Of a stretch of DNA of 7,036 nt, positions 1 to 6,759 are shown in pieces. Each line of letters opens with the position of its first letter. The stretch's first letter is position 1. The notes beneath the pieces are model-generated. The model did no database searches and was not told the DNA's origin. It worked only from the letters and a program-made list of their open reading frames with translations. Made by a program: the position numbers and the translations under genes. This stretch comes from Dehalococcoidia bacterium (GTDB taxonomy: Bacteria; Chloroflexota; Dehalococcoidia; Lucifugimonadales; Lucifugimonadaceae): the NCBI GenBank assembly GCA_012270805.1, contig JAAXHR010000337.1, forward strand, positions 1-7,036, in the 5' to 3' direction.

Positions 1-1
1 G

Positions 2-973
<972 letters not shown>

Positions 974-978
974 TGCCA

Positions 979-1290
979 ATGGCAAACCAAGTAATCAGAA
1001 TTCGGCTGAAGGCTTTCGATCACAAGCTGATCGATCAATCCGCGGCAGAAATAGTCGATACCGCTCGTCGGACCGGGGCGATGGTCAAGGGACCGATTCC
1101 ATTGCCGACCAGAAAGGAGCGCTACACGATCCTGGTATCCCCGCACGTGAACAAGGATGCGCGTGACCAGTACGAACTTAGAACTCACAAGCGGATACTC
1201 GATATTGTCAATCCAACCGACAAGACGGTCGACGCGCTGATGAAACTCGATCTCGCTGCCGGTGTGGACGTGCAAATCAAGCTGAACTGA
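979..1290 (+). CDS. rpsJ: 30S ribosomal protein S10 (NusE)
   Basis: S10 is a small-subunit head protein and, as NusE, also partners NusB and NusG in transcription antitermination and coupling. The 103-residue product starting at ATG 979 (MANQVIRIRLKAFDHK) matches the E. coli protein in length and register, including GPIPLPTRKER and SPHVNKDARDQYE. Earlier in-frame ATGs at 970 and 973 would add up to three residues, and the one at 970 would overlap the tuf stop as ATGA. The alignment favours 979. No clear Shine-Dalgarno sequence precedes any of the three, so translation probably depends on ribosomes finishing tuf. In E. coli rpsJ begins its own operon after a long L4-responsive leader; no such leader is possible here. 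Confidence 0.98.
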   Translation: MANQVIRIRLKAFDHKLIDQSAAEIVDTARRTGAMVKGPIPLPTRKERYTILVSPHVNKDARDQYELRTHKRILDIVNPTDKTVDALMKLDLAAGVDVQIKLN

Positions 1291-1307
1291 ACGCAGGTCA
1301 AGGTGAA

Positions 1308-1949
1308 ATGGCAATTGGGTTGGTAGGACGAAAGGCGGGTATGACACGCGTATTTACCGATGTGGGTGAATCTGTTCCGGTAACCGTCGTCGTCGTGATA
1401 CCCAACCGGGTAATCTGTCGCAAGACGCAAGAGAAGGACGGCTATCGCGCCGTACAATTGACCTCGGGTGTGGTGAAACCCAGTCGTGTGTCCAAGCCGA
1501 AAGCGGGGCACTATGCGAAAAGCGGCGTCGAGGCAGGAGATGGTCTATGGGAGTTTCGTCTCGCCGATGACGAAGGCGATGAGATGCTGCCCGGGCATAC
1601 GCTGGACGTGACGGCATTCAAGGTGGGTCAGAAGATTGATGCGACGGGGACGAGTATCGGCAAAGGTTACGCTGGTGTAGTCAAACGGCATAATTTCCGG
1701 ACTCAGGATGCATCGCATGGAAATTCGCTTGCACACCGAGCTCCTGGATCAATCGGTCAGAATCAGACACCGGGGCGTGTATTCAAGGGCAAGCGGATGT
1801 CCGGACATATGGGCGGGGTCCGCAGGACGATGCAGAATCTCGAGATAATGCGTGTCGACGAGGCCCGAAACTCGATATTGATCAAGGGTGCGATTCCCGG
1901 TCCGAAGGGTGGGCGTATCATTTTGCGTCCGGCTGTGAAGTCACGTTAG
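1308..1949 (+). CDS. rplC: 50S ribosomal protein L3
   Basis: L3 is an early assembly protein of the large subunit whose extension reaches toward the peptidyl transferase centre. The 213-residue product has the N-terminal GLVGRKAGMTR motif, KPKAGHYAKSGVEAG near residues 63-77, and the hallmark stretch NFRTQDASHGNS with GSIGQNQTPGRVFKG at about residues 129-161. Gln153 corresponds to E. coli Gln150, the residue methylated by PrmB. The E. coli protein has 209 residues; the few extra here lie around residues 86-96 (LADDEGDEMLPG). The start is 17 nt after the rpsJ stop, with AGGT at 1295-1298 as the better-spaced ribosome binding sequence. The first two residues and reading frame match the family. 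Confidence 0.98.
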   Translation: MAIGLVGRKAGMTRVFTDVGESVPVTVVVVIPNRVICRKTQEKDGYRAVQLTSGVVKPSRVSKPKAGHYAKSGVEAGDGLWEFRLADDEGDEMLPGHTLDVTAFKVGQKIDATGTSIGKGYAGVVKRHNFRTQDASHGNSLAHRAPGSIGQNQTPGRVFKGKRMSGHMGGVRRTMQNLEIMRVDEARNSILIKGAIPGPKGGRIILRPAVKSR

Positions 1950-1957
1950 AGGTGGGG

Positions 1958-1963
1958 AAGGAG
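1958..1963 (+). promoter_or_regulatory. Shine-Dalgarno AAGGAG for rplD
   Basis: AAGGAG lies 6 nt before ATG 1970. This places the rplD start at 1970 and not at the in-frame GTG 1952, which would put the motif inside the coding sequence and add six residues with no family counterpart. Confidence 0.8.
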
Positions 1964-1969
1964 CACGAG

Positions 1970-2584
1970 ATGCGAGTCGAGGTCGTATCGGGTGCGGGAA
2001 ATGCCGGTTCAGTAGATCTCGCGGATGACACGTTTGCGGTGGATTACAACGAGGCCCTCGTGCATCAAGTCGTCTCAGCGTACATGGCTGGAAGCCGTCG
2101 CGGAAACAAGTCGCGGAAATCCCGCGCAGAGGTTCGAGGCGGTGGAGCCAAGCCATGGCGTCAGAAGGGGTTGGGACGTGCACGGGCCGGTAGCATACGC
2201 AGCCCGATCTGGCGCGGGGGTGGTGCGGCGTTTGCTGCCAAGCCTCGGAGCTTCGATCAAAAGGTGAATCGAAAGATGTACCGGGGCGCAATGCGCTCCA
2301 TTGTGTCCGAGTTGATTCGGCGAGAAAGGCTGCTTGTTGTGGATGATTTCACAGTGGAGAATCCAAAGACAAGGGAAATGGTGGCGCGCCTTGCGCAATT
2401 TGACCTGAAGAACGTACTGATCGTAACCGCAGGGAGAGACGAAACGCTCAATCGGGCGGCACGCAACCTGCACAGCGTGGCTGTACAGTGTTTTTCGGAA
2501 GTAAGCCCTGTGAGTCTGCTTTCCTTCGATAAAGTGGTGATGACTGTGGAGGCCGCGAAACAAATTGAGGCGCGATTCCGGTGA
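1970..2584 (+). CDS. rplD: 50S ribosomal protein L4
   Basis: L4 is a large-subunit assembly protein whose long loop lines the peptide exit tunnel. In enterobacteria free L4 also represses the S10 operon. The 204-residue product (E. coli 201) carries the NEALVHQVV motif at about residues 27-35, the tunnel loop KPWRQKGLGRARAGS at 61-75, SPIWRGGG, KVNRKMYRGA and the C-terminal SFDKVVMT. The loop tip reads GLG where most bacteria have GTG; Leu68 aligns with E. coli Thr65. The stop TGA (2582-2584) overlaps the GTG start of rplW. The L4-binding leader known upstream of rpsJ in E. coli has no room here, so L4 feedback, if present, must act elsewhere. Confidence 0.98.
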   Translation: MRVEVVSGAGNAGSVDLADDTFAVDYNEALVHQVVSAYMAGSRRGNKSRKSRAEVRGGGAKPWRQKGLGRARAGSIRSPIWRGGGAAFAAKPRSFDQKVNRKMYRGAMRSIVSELIRRERLLVVDDFTVENPKTREMVARLAQFDLKNVLIVTAGRDETLNRAARNLHSVAVQCFSEVSPVSLLSFDKVVMTVEAAKQIEARFR

Positions 2585-2883
2585 ACGACGAACGAATAAT
2601 GAGCATCCTTGTCTCTCCTCACATATCCGAAAAGAGCACGCGAGTAGCGGACGCGTCAAATCAGATTGCTTTCAAGGTGCGAACCGATGCCCGCAAACCC
2701 GAAATCAAGCGAGCCGTTGAGAAAATGTTCAATGTCGAGGTCGAATCGGTCTCGGTCTTGAATGTGAAGGGAAAGAACAAGGGGGTACGCGGCAGAAGCC
2801 GGGGTCGACGCCCAGACTGGCGAAAGGCCTATGTACGACTGAAGCCTGGTCACGATATAGACTTTGTCGGTCCTGTTGAGTAG
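2581..2883 (+). CDS. rplW: 50S ribosomal protein L23
   Basis: L23 sits at the peptide tunnel exit and is the docking point for trigger factor and SRP. The product from GTG 2581 has 100 residues, the same as E. coli. Its start MNDERIMSIL matches the usual N terminus, whereas the later ATG at 2599 would remove six conserved residues. PHISEKS at 13-19 includes Glu17, equivalent to E. coli Glu18, the trigger factor contact. The end (KAYVRLKPG, DFVGPVE) is also typical. The start codon overlaps the rplD stop by 4 nt (GTGA), which implies translational coupling; a weak GAGG lies at 2567-2570. The start codon is inferred from alignment. Confidence 0.97.
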   Translation: MNDERIMSILVSPHISEKSTRVADASNQIAFKVRTDARKPEIKRAVEKMFNVEVESVSVLNVKGKNKGVRGRSRGRRPDWRKAYVRLKPGHDIDFVGPVE

Positions 2884-2903
2884 TCGGCACGGAGCACGGA
2901 CCA

Positions 2904-3734
2904 ATGGCTGTTATCCAAACAAAGCCCACATCTGCAGGCAGGCGGTTTGTCGTCAAGGTAAGGACGGAAGGGTTGTACAAGGGAAAGCCGCACGCTCCGT
3001 TGCTCGCCAAGAAGGTTCGCAGCGGTGGTCGCAACAATAAGGGTCGAATTACTACCAGGCACCGAGGCGGCGGTCACAAGCAACGTTATCGAATTGTGGA
3101 TTTCAGGCGGGTTAAGGATGGTATTTCGGCGAAGGTTGAGCGAATTGAGTACGATCCGAATCGTAGCGCCCATATCGCATTGATCTTGTATGCAGACGGT
3201 GAACGCCGCTACATCGTCGCTCCTCGTGGTGTGGCTGCCGGTGACGAGTTGATGTCGGGTCGCGGTGCGCCGATCAGACCAGGAAATTGCCTCCAGTTGA
3301 GTGATATTCCGGTTGGCAGCACAGTACACTGCGTCGAGCTCCGGCCAGGGAAGGGTGCGCAAATAGCCCGGAGCGCAGGTGCAAGCGTTCAATTGGTTGC
3401 GCGTGAAGGAAAGTTCGCGACATTGCGGCTTCGGTCCGGTGAACTACGCAAGGTGCCGGTGGTGTGTCGGGCGACCATCGGCGAGGTGAGTAACCACGAG
3501 CATTCGTTGCGTTCACTTGGAAAGGCGGGTGCAACGCGTTGGCGTGGGCGCCGGCCGACCGTGCGAGGTGTTGCGATGAACCCGGTCGACCATCCGCACG
3601 GGGGTGGAGAAGGTCGTTCTTCGGGAGGTCGTCATCCCGTCACGCCTTGGGGTGTGCCCACGAAGGGCCACAAGACGCGACGCAACAAGAGAACCTCAAC
3701 GATGATTGTTCGACGACGAAATCGAAGGAAGTAG
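2904..3734 (+). CDS. rplB: 50S ribosomal protein L2
   Basis: L2 is a highly conserved protein that stabilises the 23S rRNA around the peptidyl transferase centre and bridges the subunits. The 276-residue product is collinear with E. coli L2 (273) from residue 1 through the active region. Motifs include KPTSAGRR (7-14), SGGRNNKGRITTRHRGGGHKQ, EYDPNRSA and PVGSTVH. AMNPVDHPHGGGEG at 224-237 carries His230, the counterpart of the functionally important His229. The C terminus is rich in Arg and Lys (KTRRNKRT, VRRRNRRK) and slightly longer than in E. coli. A GGAG at 2891-2894, 9 nt upstream, supports ATG 2904. It follows rplW by 20 nt. Confidence 0.99.
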   Translation: MAVIQTKPTSAGRRFVVKVRTEGLYKGKPHAPLLAKKVRSGGRNNKGRITTRHRGGGHKQRYRIVDFRRVKDGISAKVERIEYDPNRSAHIALILYADGERRYIVAPRGVAAGDELMSGRGAPIRPGNCLQLSDIPVGSTVHCVELRPGKGAQIARSAGASVQLVAREGKFATLRLRSGELRKVPVVCRATIGEVSNHEHSLRSLGKAGATRWRGRRPTVRGVAMNPVDHPHGGGEGRSSGGRHPVTPWGVPTKGHKTRRNKRTSTMIVRRRNRRK

Positions 3735-3740
3735 GGAGGA
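3734..3740 (+). promoter_or_regulatory. Shine-Dalgarno GGGAGGA for rpsS
   Basis: GGGAGGA overlaps the last base of the rplB stop and ends 4 nt before GTG 3745. It is the strongest ribosome binding sequence nearby and selects the GTG start over the upstream in-frame ATG at 3706, which lies inside rplB. Confidence 0.8.
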
Positions 3741-3744
3741 TACG

Positions 3745-4020
3745 GTGCCACGTTCGATCAAGAAGGGTCCTTTTGTCGACAACCATCTTCTACGCAAGGT
3801 CGAGGCGGCGCGGGCGGTGAACAGTCGGCGACCCATCCGAACATGGTCGCGGCGGTCAATGGTTATCCCGGACATGATTGGACTGACGATTGCGATTCAC
3901 AACGGCAGGCAGCACGTTCCGGTGTTCGTCACAGAGAACATGGTCGGACACAAGCTCGGCGAGTTCGCTCCGACGCGCACGTTTCGAGGCCATGCCGCCG
4001 ACCGGAAAGCGAAGAAGTAG
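3745..4020 (+). CDS. rpsS: 30S ribosomal protein S19
   Basis: S19 is a small-subunit head protein that binds 16S rRNA with S13 and contacts the large subunit. From GTG 3745 the product is 91 residues (E. coli 92) and begins with the family signature PRSIKKGPFVD. It also has RTWSRRSMVIPDMIG, HNGRQHVPVFVTENMVGHKLGEF and RGHAADRKAKK. The open frame reaches back to ATG 3706 inside rplB, but those 13 residues have no counterpart in the family, and the GTG has an excellent Shine-Dalgarno. It begins 10 nt after rplB. The GTG start is inferred with good confidence. Confidence 0.98.
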   Translation: MPRSIKKGPFVDNHLLRKVEAARAVNSRRPIRTWSRRSMVIPDMIGLTIAIHNGRQHVPVFVTENMVGHKLGEFAPTRTFRGHAADRKAKK

Positions 4021-4054
4021 TGCAGCGAAGCAATAATACGGCGGAAGCATACGA

Positions 4055-4393
4055 ATGATGGTGTCAGCGACCTTGCGACGTACGCGCATGTCCCCGCAGA
4101 AGGCGCGACTTGTGGCGGACCAACTACGAGGGTTGCCGGTGGAACGGGCAATTGAGATCCTGGCATTCGGTAAACCCAAGGCGGCATTCGTTCTCAAGAA
4201 GGTGCTTGAGTCAGCCATCGCGAATGCTGAACACAATGAAGGTATCGACATTGACGAACTTCGGGTTGGTGCGGTACAGGTCAACCAGGGCCCAACCTTT
4301 CGTCGTTATCGTGCCCGAGCCCGTGGAAGAGCGGGAAGAATCACCAAACGCACGAGTCATATCACGCTGACGGTGACCGACCAGAGGGGATGA
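4055..4393 (+). CDS. rplV: 50S ribosomal protein L22
   Basis: L22 spans all 23S rRNA domains, and its beta-hairpin forms part of the exit tunnel constriction opposite L4. The 112-residue product (E. coli 110) carries RMSPQKARLVAD at 10-21, KKVLESAIANAEHNEG, the hairpin GPTFRRYRARARGRAGR and KRTSHITLTV. Two adjacent ATGs (4055 and 4058) are possible starts; GGAAG at 4043-4047 is 7 nt from the first, which I chose. A 34-nt gap after rpsS holds no recognisable signal. In E. coli the hairpin contains Met82-Lys83-Arg84, whose deletion gives erythromycin resistance; here Phe-Arg-Arg occupies that place. The stop overlaps the upstream alternative start of rpsC. Confidence 0.98.
   Translation: MMVSATLRRTRMSPQKARLVADQLRGLPVERAIEILAFGKPKAAFVLKKVLESAIANAEHNEGIDIDELRVGAVQVNQGPTFRRYRARARGRAGRITKRTSHITLTVTDQRG
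4383..4389 (+). promoter_or_regulatory. Shine-Dalgarno AGAGGGG for rpsC
   Basis: AGAGGGG, at the 3' end of rplV, is spaced 6 nt from ATG 4396. The other ATG, at 4390, directly abuts it with no spacer, so 4396 is the better start. Confidence 0.7.
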
Positions 4394-4395
4394 GA

Positions 4396-5070
4396 ATGGG
4401 CCAGAAAGTACATCCAGTCGGGATTCGGCTCGGAATCGTGAAGGATTGGTCATCGACTTGGTATGCGGAAGGAAGTGAATATGCGGAAAATCTCTATACC
4501 GATATCACCGTACGCGATTTCATTCGCAAGAAATTGAGCCATGCTTCGGTCAGTCGAATCCATATTGAACGCCCCGCAAAGAACGCACGTATAGTCATTC
4601 ATACCGCACGACCGGGAATTGTTATTGGAAAGAAGGGAGAAGACATAGAGGCTTTGCGGTTGCAGATTTCGCGGATGATGCGTATTCCAGTCCATATCAG
4701 TGTCGAAGAAATCAGAAAGCCGGAACTCGATGCGTATTTGGTGGCCGAGAGCGTCGCAAATCAACTCGAGCGAAGGATCATGTTTCGGCGCGCGATGCGT
4801 CGAGCCGTGACGAATGCGATGCGGCTCGGAGCGGAAGGGATCAAGGTTCGAGTCTCCGGTCGGTTGAATGGAGCGGAGATAGCGCGTTCGGAGTGGTATC
4901 GGGAGGGACGCGTTCCACTACACACGCTGCGTGCGGACATTGATTACGGCTTCGCGGAAGCACGTACGACCTATGGCTCGATAGGAGTCAAGACCTGGAT
5001 CTTCAAGGGGGAAGTCTTTGGTCGTCGTGAGACAGGCAAGGGAGCGCCCTCCGATGTTGCGATTGCCTAG
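4396..5070 (+). CDS. rpsC: 30S ribosomal protein S3
   Basis: S3 lies at the mRNA entry channel and contributes to mRNA unwinding. From ATG 4396 the product begins MGQKVHPVGIRLG, the invariant family start; ATG 4390 would add two residues. It has 224 residues against 233 in E. coli and matches it residue for residue through at least position 145. The type II KH domain shows RPGIVIGKKGEDI at 72-84 with its GKKG loop. Arg131 and Arg132, implicated in helicase activity in E. coli, are present, and Lys135 is replaced by Arg. The C-terminal domain has VSGRLNGAEIAR and EGRVPLHTLRADIDYG. The tail lacks the Lys-rich extension of E. coli, a part known to vary. Confidence 0.98.
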   Translation: MGQKVHPVGIRLGIVKDWSSTWYAEGSEYAENLYTDITVRDFIRKKLSHASVSRIHIERPAKNARIVIHTARPGIVIGKKGEDIEALRLQISRMMRIPVHISVEEIRKPELDAYLVAESVANQLERRIMFRRAMRRAVTNAMRLGAEGIKVRVSGRLNGAEIARSEWYREGRVPLHTLRADIDYGFAEARTTYGSIGVKTWIFKGEVFGRRETGKGAPSDVAIA

Positions 5071-5076
5071 GAGGAG
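5069..5076 (+). promoter_or_regulatory. Shine-Dalgarno AGGAGGAG for rplP
   Basis: AGGAGGAG overlaps the last two bases of the rpsC stop and sits 8 nt before ATG 5085. It is the nearest match to the full anti-Shine-Dalgarno complement seen in the window. It rules out the upstream TTG 5079 and favours 5085 over the adjacent ATG 5088. Confidence 0.8.
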
Positions 5077-5084
5077 AATTGGCC

Positions 5085-5498
5085 ATGATGCAGCCGAAGA
5101 GAACCAAGTACCGTAAACAACAAAAGGGTCGGAACAAGGGATTGGCAACATCCGGCAACCGTGTGAGTTTTGGCGAGTATGGAATGAAGGCAGTGACTCG
5201 GGGAAGGGTTACGGCCAGGCAGATAGAAGCCGCCCGGCGCGCAATCACGCGTAAGGTGAAACGAGGAGCGAAGATCTGGATACGGATCTTTCCCGACAAG
5301 CCCATAACAAAGAAGCCGTTGGAGGTTCGCCAGGGAAAGGGCAAGGGGAACGTGGAGTACTGGGTCGCGCGCGTTCAACCGGGCCGGATGATGTACGAGA
5401 TGCAGGGCGTTGACGAAGAGTTGGCCAGAGAGGCATTTCGTCTTGCGGCTGCGAAACTGCCGGTACAGACAACATTTGTGACTCGGACGGCGTTGTGA
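5085..5498 (+). CDS. rplP: 50S ribosomal protein L16
   Basis: L16 is a late assembly protein next to the A-site tRNA elbow in the large subunit. The 137-residue product (E. coli 136) starts MMQPKRTKYRK, aligning with MLQPKRTKFRK of E. coli. It contains ARQIEAARRA at 44-53, KIWIRIFPDKPIT at 63-75, GKGKGNVEYWVARVQPG and ELAREAFRLAAAKLP. Arg82 in PLEVRQGKGKGN aligns with E. coli Arg81, the residue hydroxylated by the oxygenase RoxA (YcfD); the following Met is Gln here. The stop TGA overlaps the rpmC start by one base (TGATG). Confidence 0.98.
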   Translation: MMQPKRTKYRKQQKGRNKGLATSGNRVSFGEYGMKAVTRGRVTARQIEAARRAITRKVKRGAKIWIRIFPDKPITKKPLEVRQGKGKGNVEYWVARVQPGRMMYEMQGVDEELAREAFRLAAAKLPVQTTFVTRTAL

Positions 5499-5689
5499 TG
5501 AAGGCAGGTGATCTGAGAACCAGGACTGATGCAGAACTCCGTAAGGAGCTTCTGGAGATGCGACGCGAGGAATTTAATCTGCGAATGCAAAAGGGAATCG
5601 GGCAGTTGTCACGGCCAAGTCAGGTAAAGTTGTTGCGTCGAGACATTGCCAGGCTGAAGACGGTTTGGACGGAGCGAAACAAGACGTGA
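5498..5689 (+). CDS. rpmC: 50S ribosomal protein L29
   Basis: L29 is a small helical hairpin protein beside L23 at the tunnel exit. The 63-residue product has the same length as in E. coli. Its motifs are typical: MKAGDLRTRTDAEL at the start, then LRREEFNLRMQKGIGQL-like residues (20-37) and RRDIARLKT near 47-55. ATG 5498 shares its A with the rplP stop, and GTG 5495 would add one residue. No strong Shine-Dalgarno is visible, so initiation probably depends on ribosomes terminating rplP. The stop overlaps the rpsQ GTG as GTGA. Confidence 0.97.
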   Translation: MKAGDLRTRTDAELRKELLEMRREEFNLRMQKGIGQLSRPSQVKLLRRDIARLKTVWTERNKT

Positions 5690-5973
5690 GTGATGCAAAT
5701 ATACCTGACAAGTCGAGCGGGCAACGGTCGGCAATGCGGCCACTCGTAGGACGAGTGGTAAGCAACAGTATGAACAAGACCGTGACCGTGCTGGTGGAAC
5801 GACGTGTAAAGCATCCTCTGTACAAGAAGTACATTCGGCGTTCGACTCGAATACATGCGCATGATGAGAGGGACGAGTGCAGCGTGGGCGACGCGGTGTC
5901 CATTGTTCAGTGTCGGCCGATGTCTCGGACGAAGGCCTGGATGGTGCGGGATATTGTCTCGCGAGCGAAGTAG
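5686..5973 (+). CDS. rpsQ: 30S ribosomal protein S17
   Basis: S17 is a primary 16S rRNA-binding protein with an OB fold, needed for early 30S assembly. Family motifs are LVGRVVSNSMNKTVTVLVER, VKHPLYKKYIRRST, HAHDE and CRPMSRTKAW. From GTG 5686 the product has 95 residues, against 84 in E. coli, with a variable polar N-terminal segment (VSDANIPDKSSGQRSA). The GTG overlaps the rpmC stop (GTGA), and GGAG lies at 5671-5674. An internal ATG at 5734 would give 79 residues starting just before LVGRVV and is less likely. The identity is certain; the start is moderately certain. It closes the S10 block. Confidence 0.96.
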   Translation: MSDANIPDKSSGQRSAMRPLVGRVVSNSMNKTVTVLVERRVKHPLYKKYIRRSTRIHAHDERDECSVGDAVSIVQCRPMSRTKAWMVRDIVSRAK

Positions 5974-6012
5974 TACCAGCCGCAGAGGCGTATGTGGGGT
6001 TGAGGTCATACA
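5974..6012 (+). other. S10/spc operon boundary gap with small hairpin
   Basis: This 39-nt gap separates the last S10-operon gene from rplN. In E. coli the spc promoter lies at this boundary, but no pair of -35 and -10 hexamers at usual spacing is visible here; TACAAT at 6009-6014 lacks a -35 partner. A perfect 5-bp inverted repeat GTATG (5990-5994) and CATAC (6007-6011) would place the rplN Shine-Dalgarno GAGGT (6002-6006) in a 12-nt loop. Read-through from the S10 block is the simplest interpretation. Confidence 0.4.
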
Positions 6013-6381
6013 ATGATACAAATGCAATCACTGCTCGATGCGGCGGACAATAGCGGAGCGCGCCGATTGATGTGTGTCAAGGTGCTTGGGGGATCGAAGC
6101 GCAGATATGCGGGTATTGGAGATGTAGTGAAGGTGACGGTCAAGGAAGCGATTCCCCGGGGAAAGGTACGAAAGGGAGAGATGTACAATGCAGTGGTAGT
6201 ACGGACGAGAAAGGGTGTACGGCGCTCCGACGGGTCTCACATCAGATTCGACCGTAACGCGGCAGTACTGCTCACGAATCAGCTGCAACCGATTGGTACG
6301 CGAATATTTGGACCAGTAACACGGGAGTTGCGGCGTGAACGATTCATGAAGATTGTGTCGCTTGCACCGGAGGTGTTGTAG
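6013..6381 (+). CDS. rplN: 50S ribosomal protein L14
   Basis: L14 forms an intersubunit bridge with 16S rRNA and is the docking site of the silencing factor RsfS. The 122-residue product (E. coli 123) is strongly conserved: MIQMQSLLDAADNSGARR, VLGGSKRRYAGIGD, KEAIPRGKVRKGE, RTRKGVRR and IGTRIFGPVTRELR, ending MKIVSLAPEVL. ATG 6013 has GAGGT 6 nt upstream. The codons include ATA, AGA, CGA and GGA, which are unusual in highly expressed genes of fast-growing bacteria. It is followed by rplX after only 4 nt. Confidence 0.99.
   Translation: MIQMQSLLDAADNSGARRLMCVKVLGGSKRRYAGIGDVVKVTVKEAIPRGKVRKGEMYNAVVVRTRKGVRRSDGSHIRFDRNAAVLLTNQLQPIGTRIFGPVTRELRRERFMKIVSLAPEVL
6369..6375 (+). promoter_or_regulatory. 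Shine-Dalgarno GGAGGTG for rplX
   Basis: GGAGGTG lies within the last codons of rplN and 10 nt before ATG 6386. It supports that start over the in-frame upstream codon at 6353, whose extra 11 residues are unlike any L24. Confidence 0.7.
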
Positions 6382-6385
6382 CGCC

Positions 6386-6712
6386 ATGGCCATTCGCAAG
6401 ATTCGAAAGGGAGATGAAGTCATTGTCCTTGCAGGGCGGAGTAGAGGTCAGAGAGGTAGTGTCTTGTCAGTTGACGTTCGCAGAAATCGGGTTGTTATAG
6501 AGGGCGTCAATGTCGCGAAACGCCATACGAAGCCAAATCCTCAGAAGGGGACTTCCGGAGGTATCATTGAGCAGGAGACGTCAATTCATATTTCGAACGT
6601 TGCGCTGTTCAATCCAGTAACGGGGCGAGGCGATCGAATTGGTGTCAAGATGATGGGAGACGGACGGAAGGTCCGAACGTTCAGGTCTACGGGGGAAGTG
6701 GTGGACATTTGA
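6386..6712 (+). CDS. rplX: 50S ribosomal protein L24
   Basis: L24 is an assembly initiator protein that binds the 5' region of 23S rRNA and lies near the tunnel exit. The 108-residue product (E. coli 104) has an N-terminal KOW-type segment, IRKGDEVIVLAGRSRGQRG, at about residues 6-24. VEGxN-like VIEGVNVAKRH follows at about 37-47, then GGIIEQE, HISNVALFNP and the C-terminal GRKVRTFRSTGE. ATG 6386 gives the usual MAIRKIRKGD start. The gap to rplE (47 nt) is the longest in the window. Confidence 0.98.
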   Translation: MAIRKIRKGDEVIVLAGRSRGQRGSVLSVDVRRNRVVIEGVNVAKRHTKPNPQKGTSGGIIEQETSIHISNVALFNPVTGRGDRIGVKMMGDGRKVRTFRSTGEVVDI

Positions 6713-6722
6713 CGGAACCCGG

Positions 6723-6758
6723 ATGGCGAATGGTGTGTCTGTTGGAGGATGGGAGTGA
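6723..6758 (+). other. Possible 11-codon mini-ORF ahead of rplE
   Basis: The rplX-rplE gap contains ATG 6723 followed by ten sense codons and TGA 6756-6758, reading MANGVSVGGWE. The stop ends one base before the rplE ATG at 6760, and the rplE Shine-Dalgarno lies inside it. Only a weak ACGGAAC sequence precedes it. It could be a coupling device or chance; I do not recognise the peptide. Confidence 0.2.
6744..6755 (+). promoter_or_regulatory. Ribosome binding region for rplE
   Basis: GGAGGA (6744-6749) and GGGAG (6751-6755) form a double purine-rich ribosome binding region ending 4 nt before ATG 6760. This supports 6760 over an in-frame ATG at 6730, which would add ten residues with no counterpart in the family. 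Confidence 0.65.
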
Positions 6759-6759
6759 A

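Noticed and set aside
1952..1969. Longer L4 beginning at GTG 1952
   Set aside because: The AAGGAG at 1958-1963 would fall inside the gene, and the added residues (VGKEHE-like) are encoded by the ribosome binding region.
2075..2659. Minus-strand open frame of 194 codons opposite rplD
   Set aside because: It lies antisense to a certain gene, has no ribosome binding site or recognisable motif, and several overlapping frames of the same kind occur here.
3706..3744. Longer S19 beginning at ATG 3706
   Set aside because: The extra 13 residues are encoded by the end of rplB, are unlike any S19, and the strong Shine-Dalgarno serves GTG 3745.
3539..3820. Plus-strand frame of 93 codons across the end of rplB and start of rpsS
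   Set aside because: It is out of frame with both conserved genes, and the Arg-rich translation is what a shifted reading of an Arg/Lys-rich ribosomal gene gives.
4021..4054. Search for a regulatory element or small gene in the rpsS-rplV gap
   Set aside because: The 34 nt contain only a weak GGAAG ribosome binding sequence; no inverted repeat, promoter or terminator was visible.
5986..6014. spc promoter with TACAAT (6009-6014) as -10
   Set aside because: No -35-like hexamer lies 16-18 nt upstream, and the motif runs into the rplN start codon, leaving no room for a transcription start upstream of the ribosome binding site.
6471..6501. Possible internal promoter in rplX: TTGACG, 19-nt spacer, TATAGA
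   Set aside because: The spacer is too long, the -10 matches only four of six bases, and it lies inside conserved coding sequence. Chance matches of this quality are frequent.
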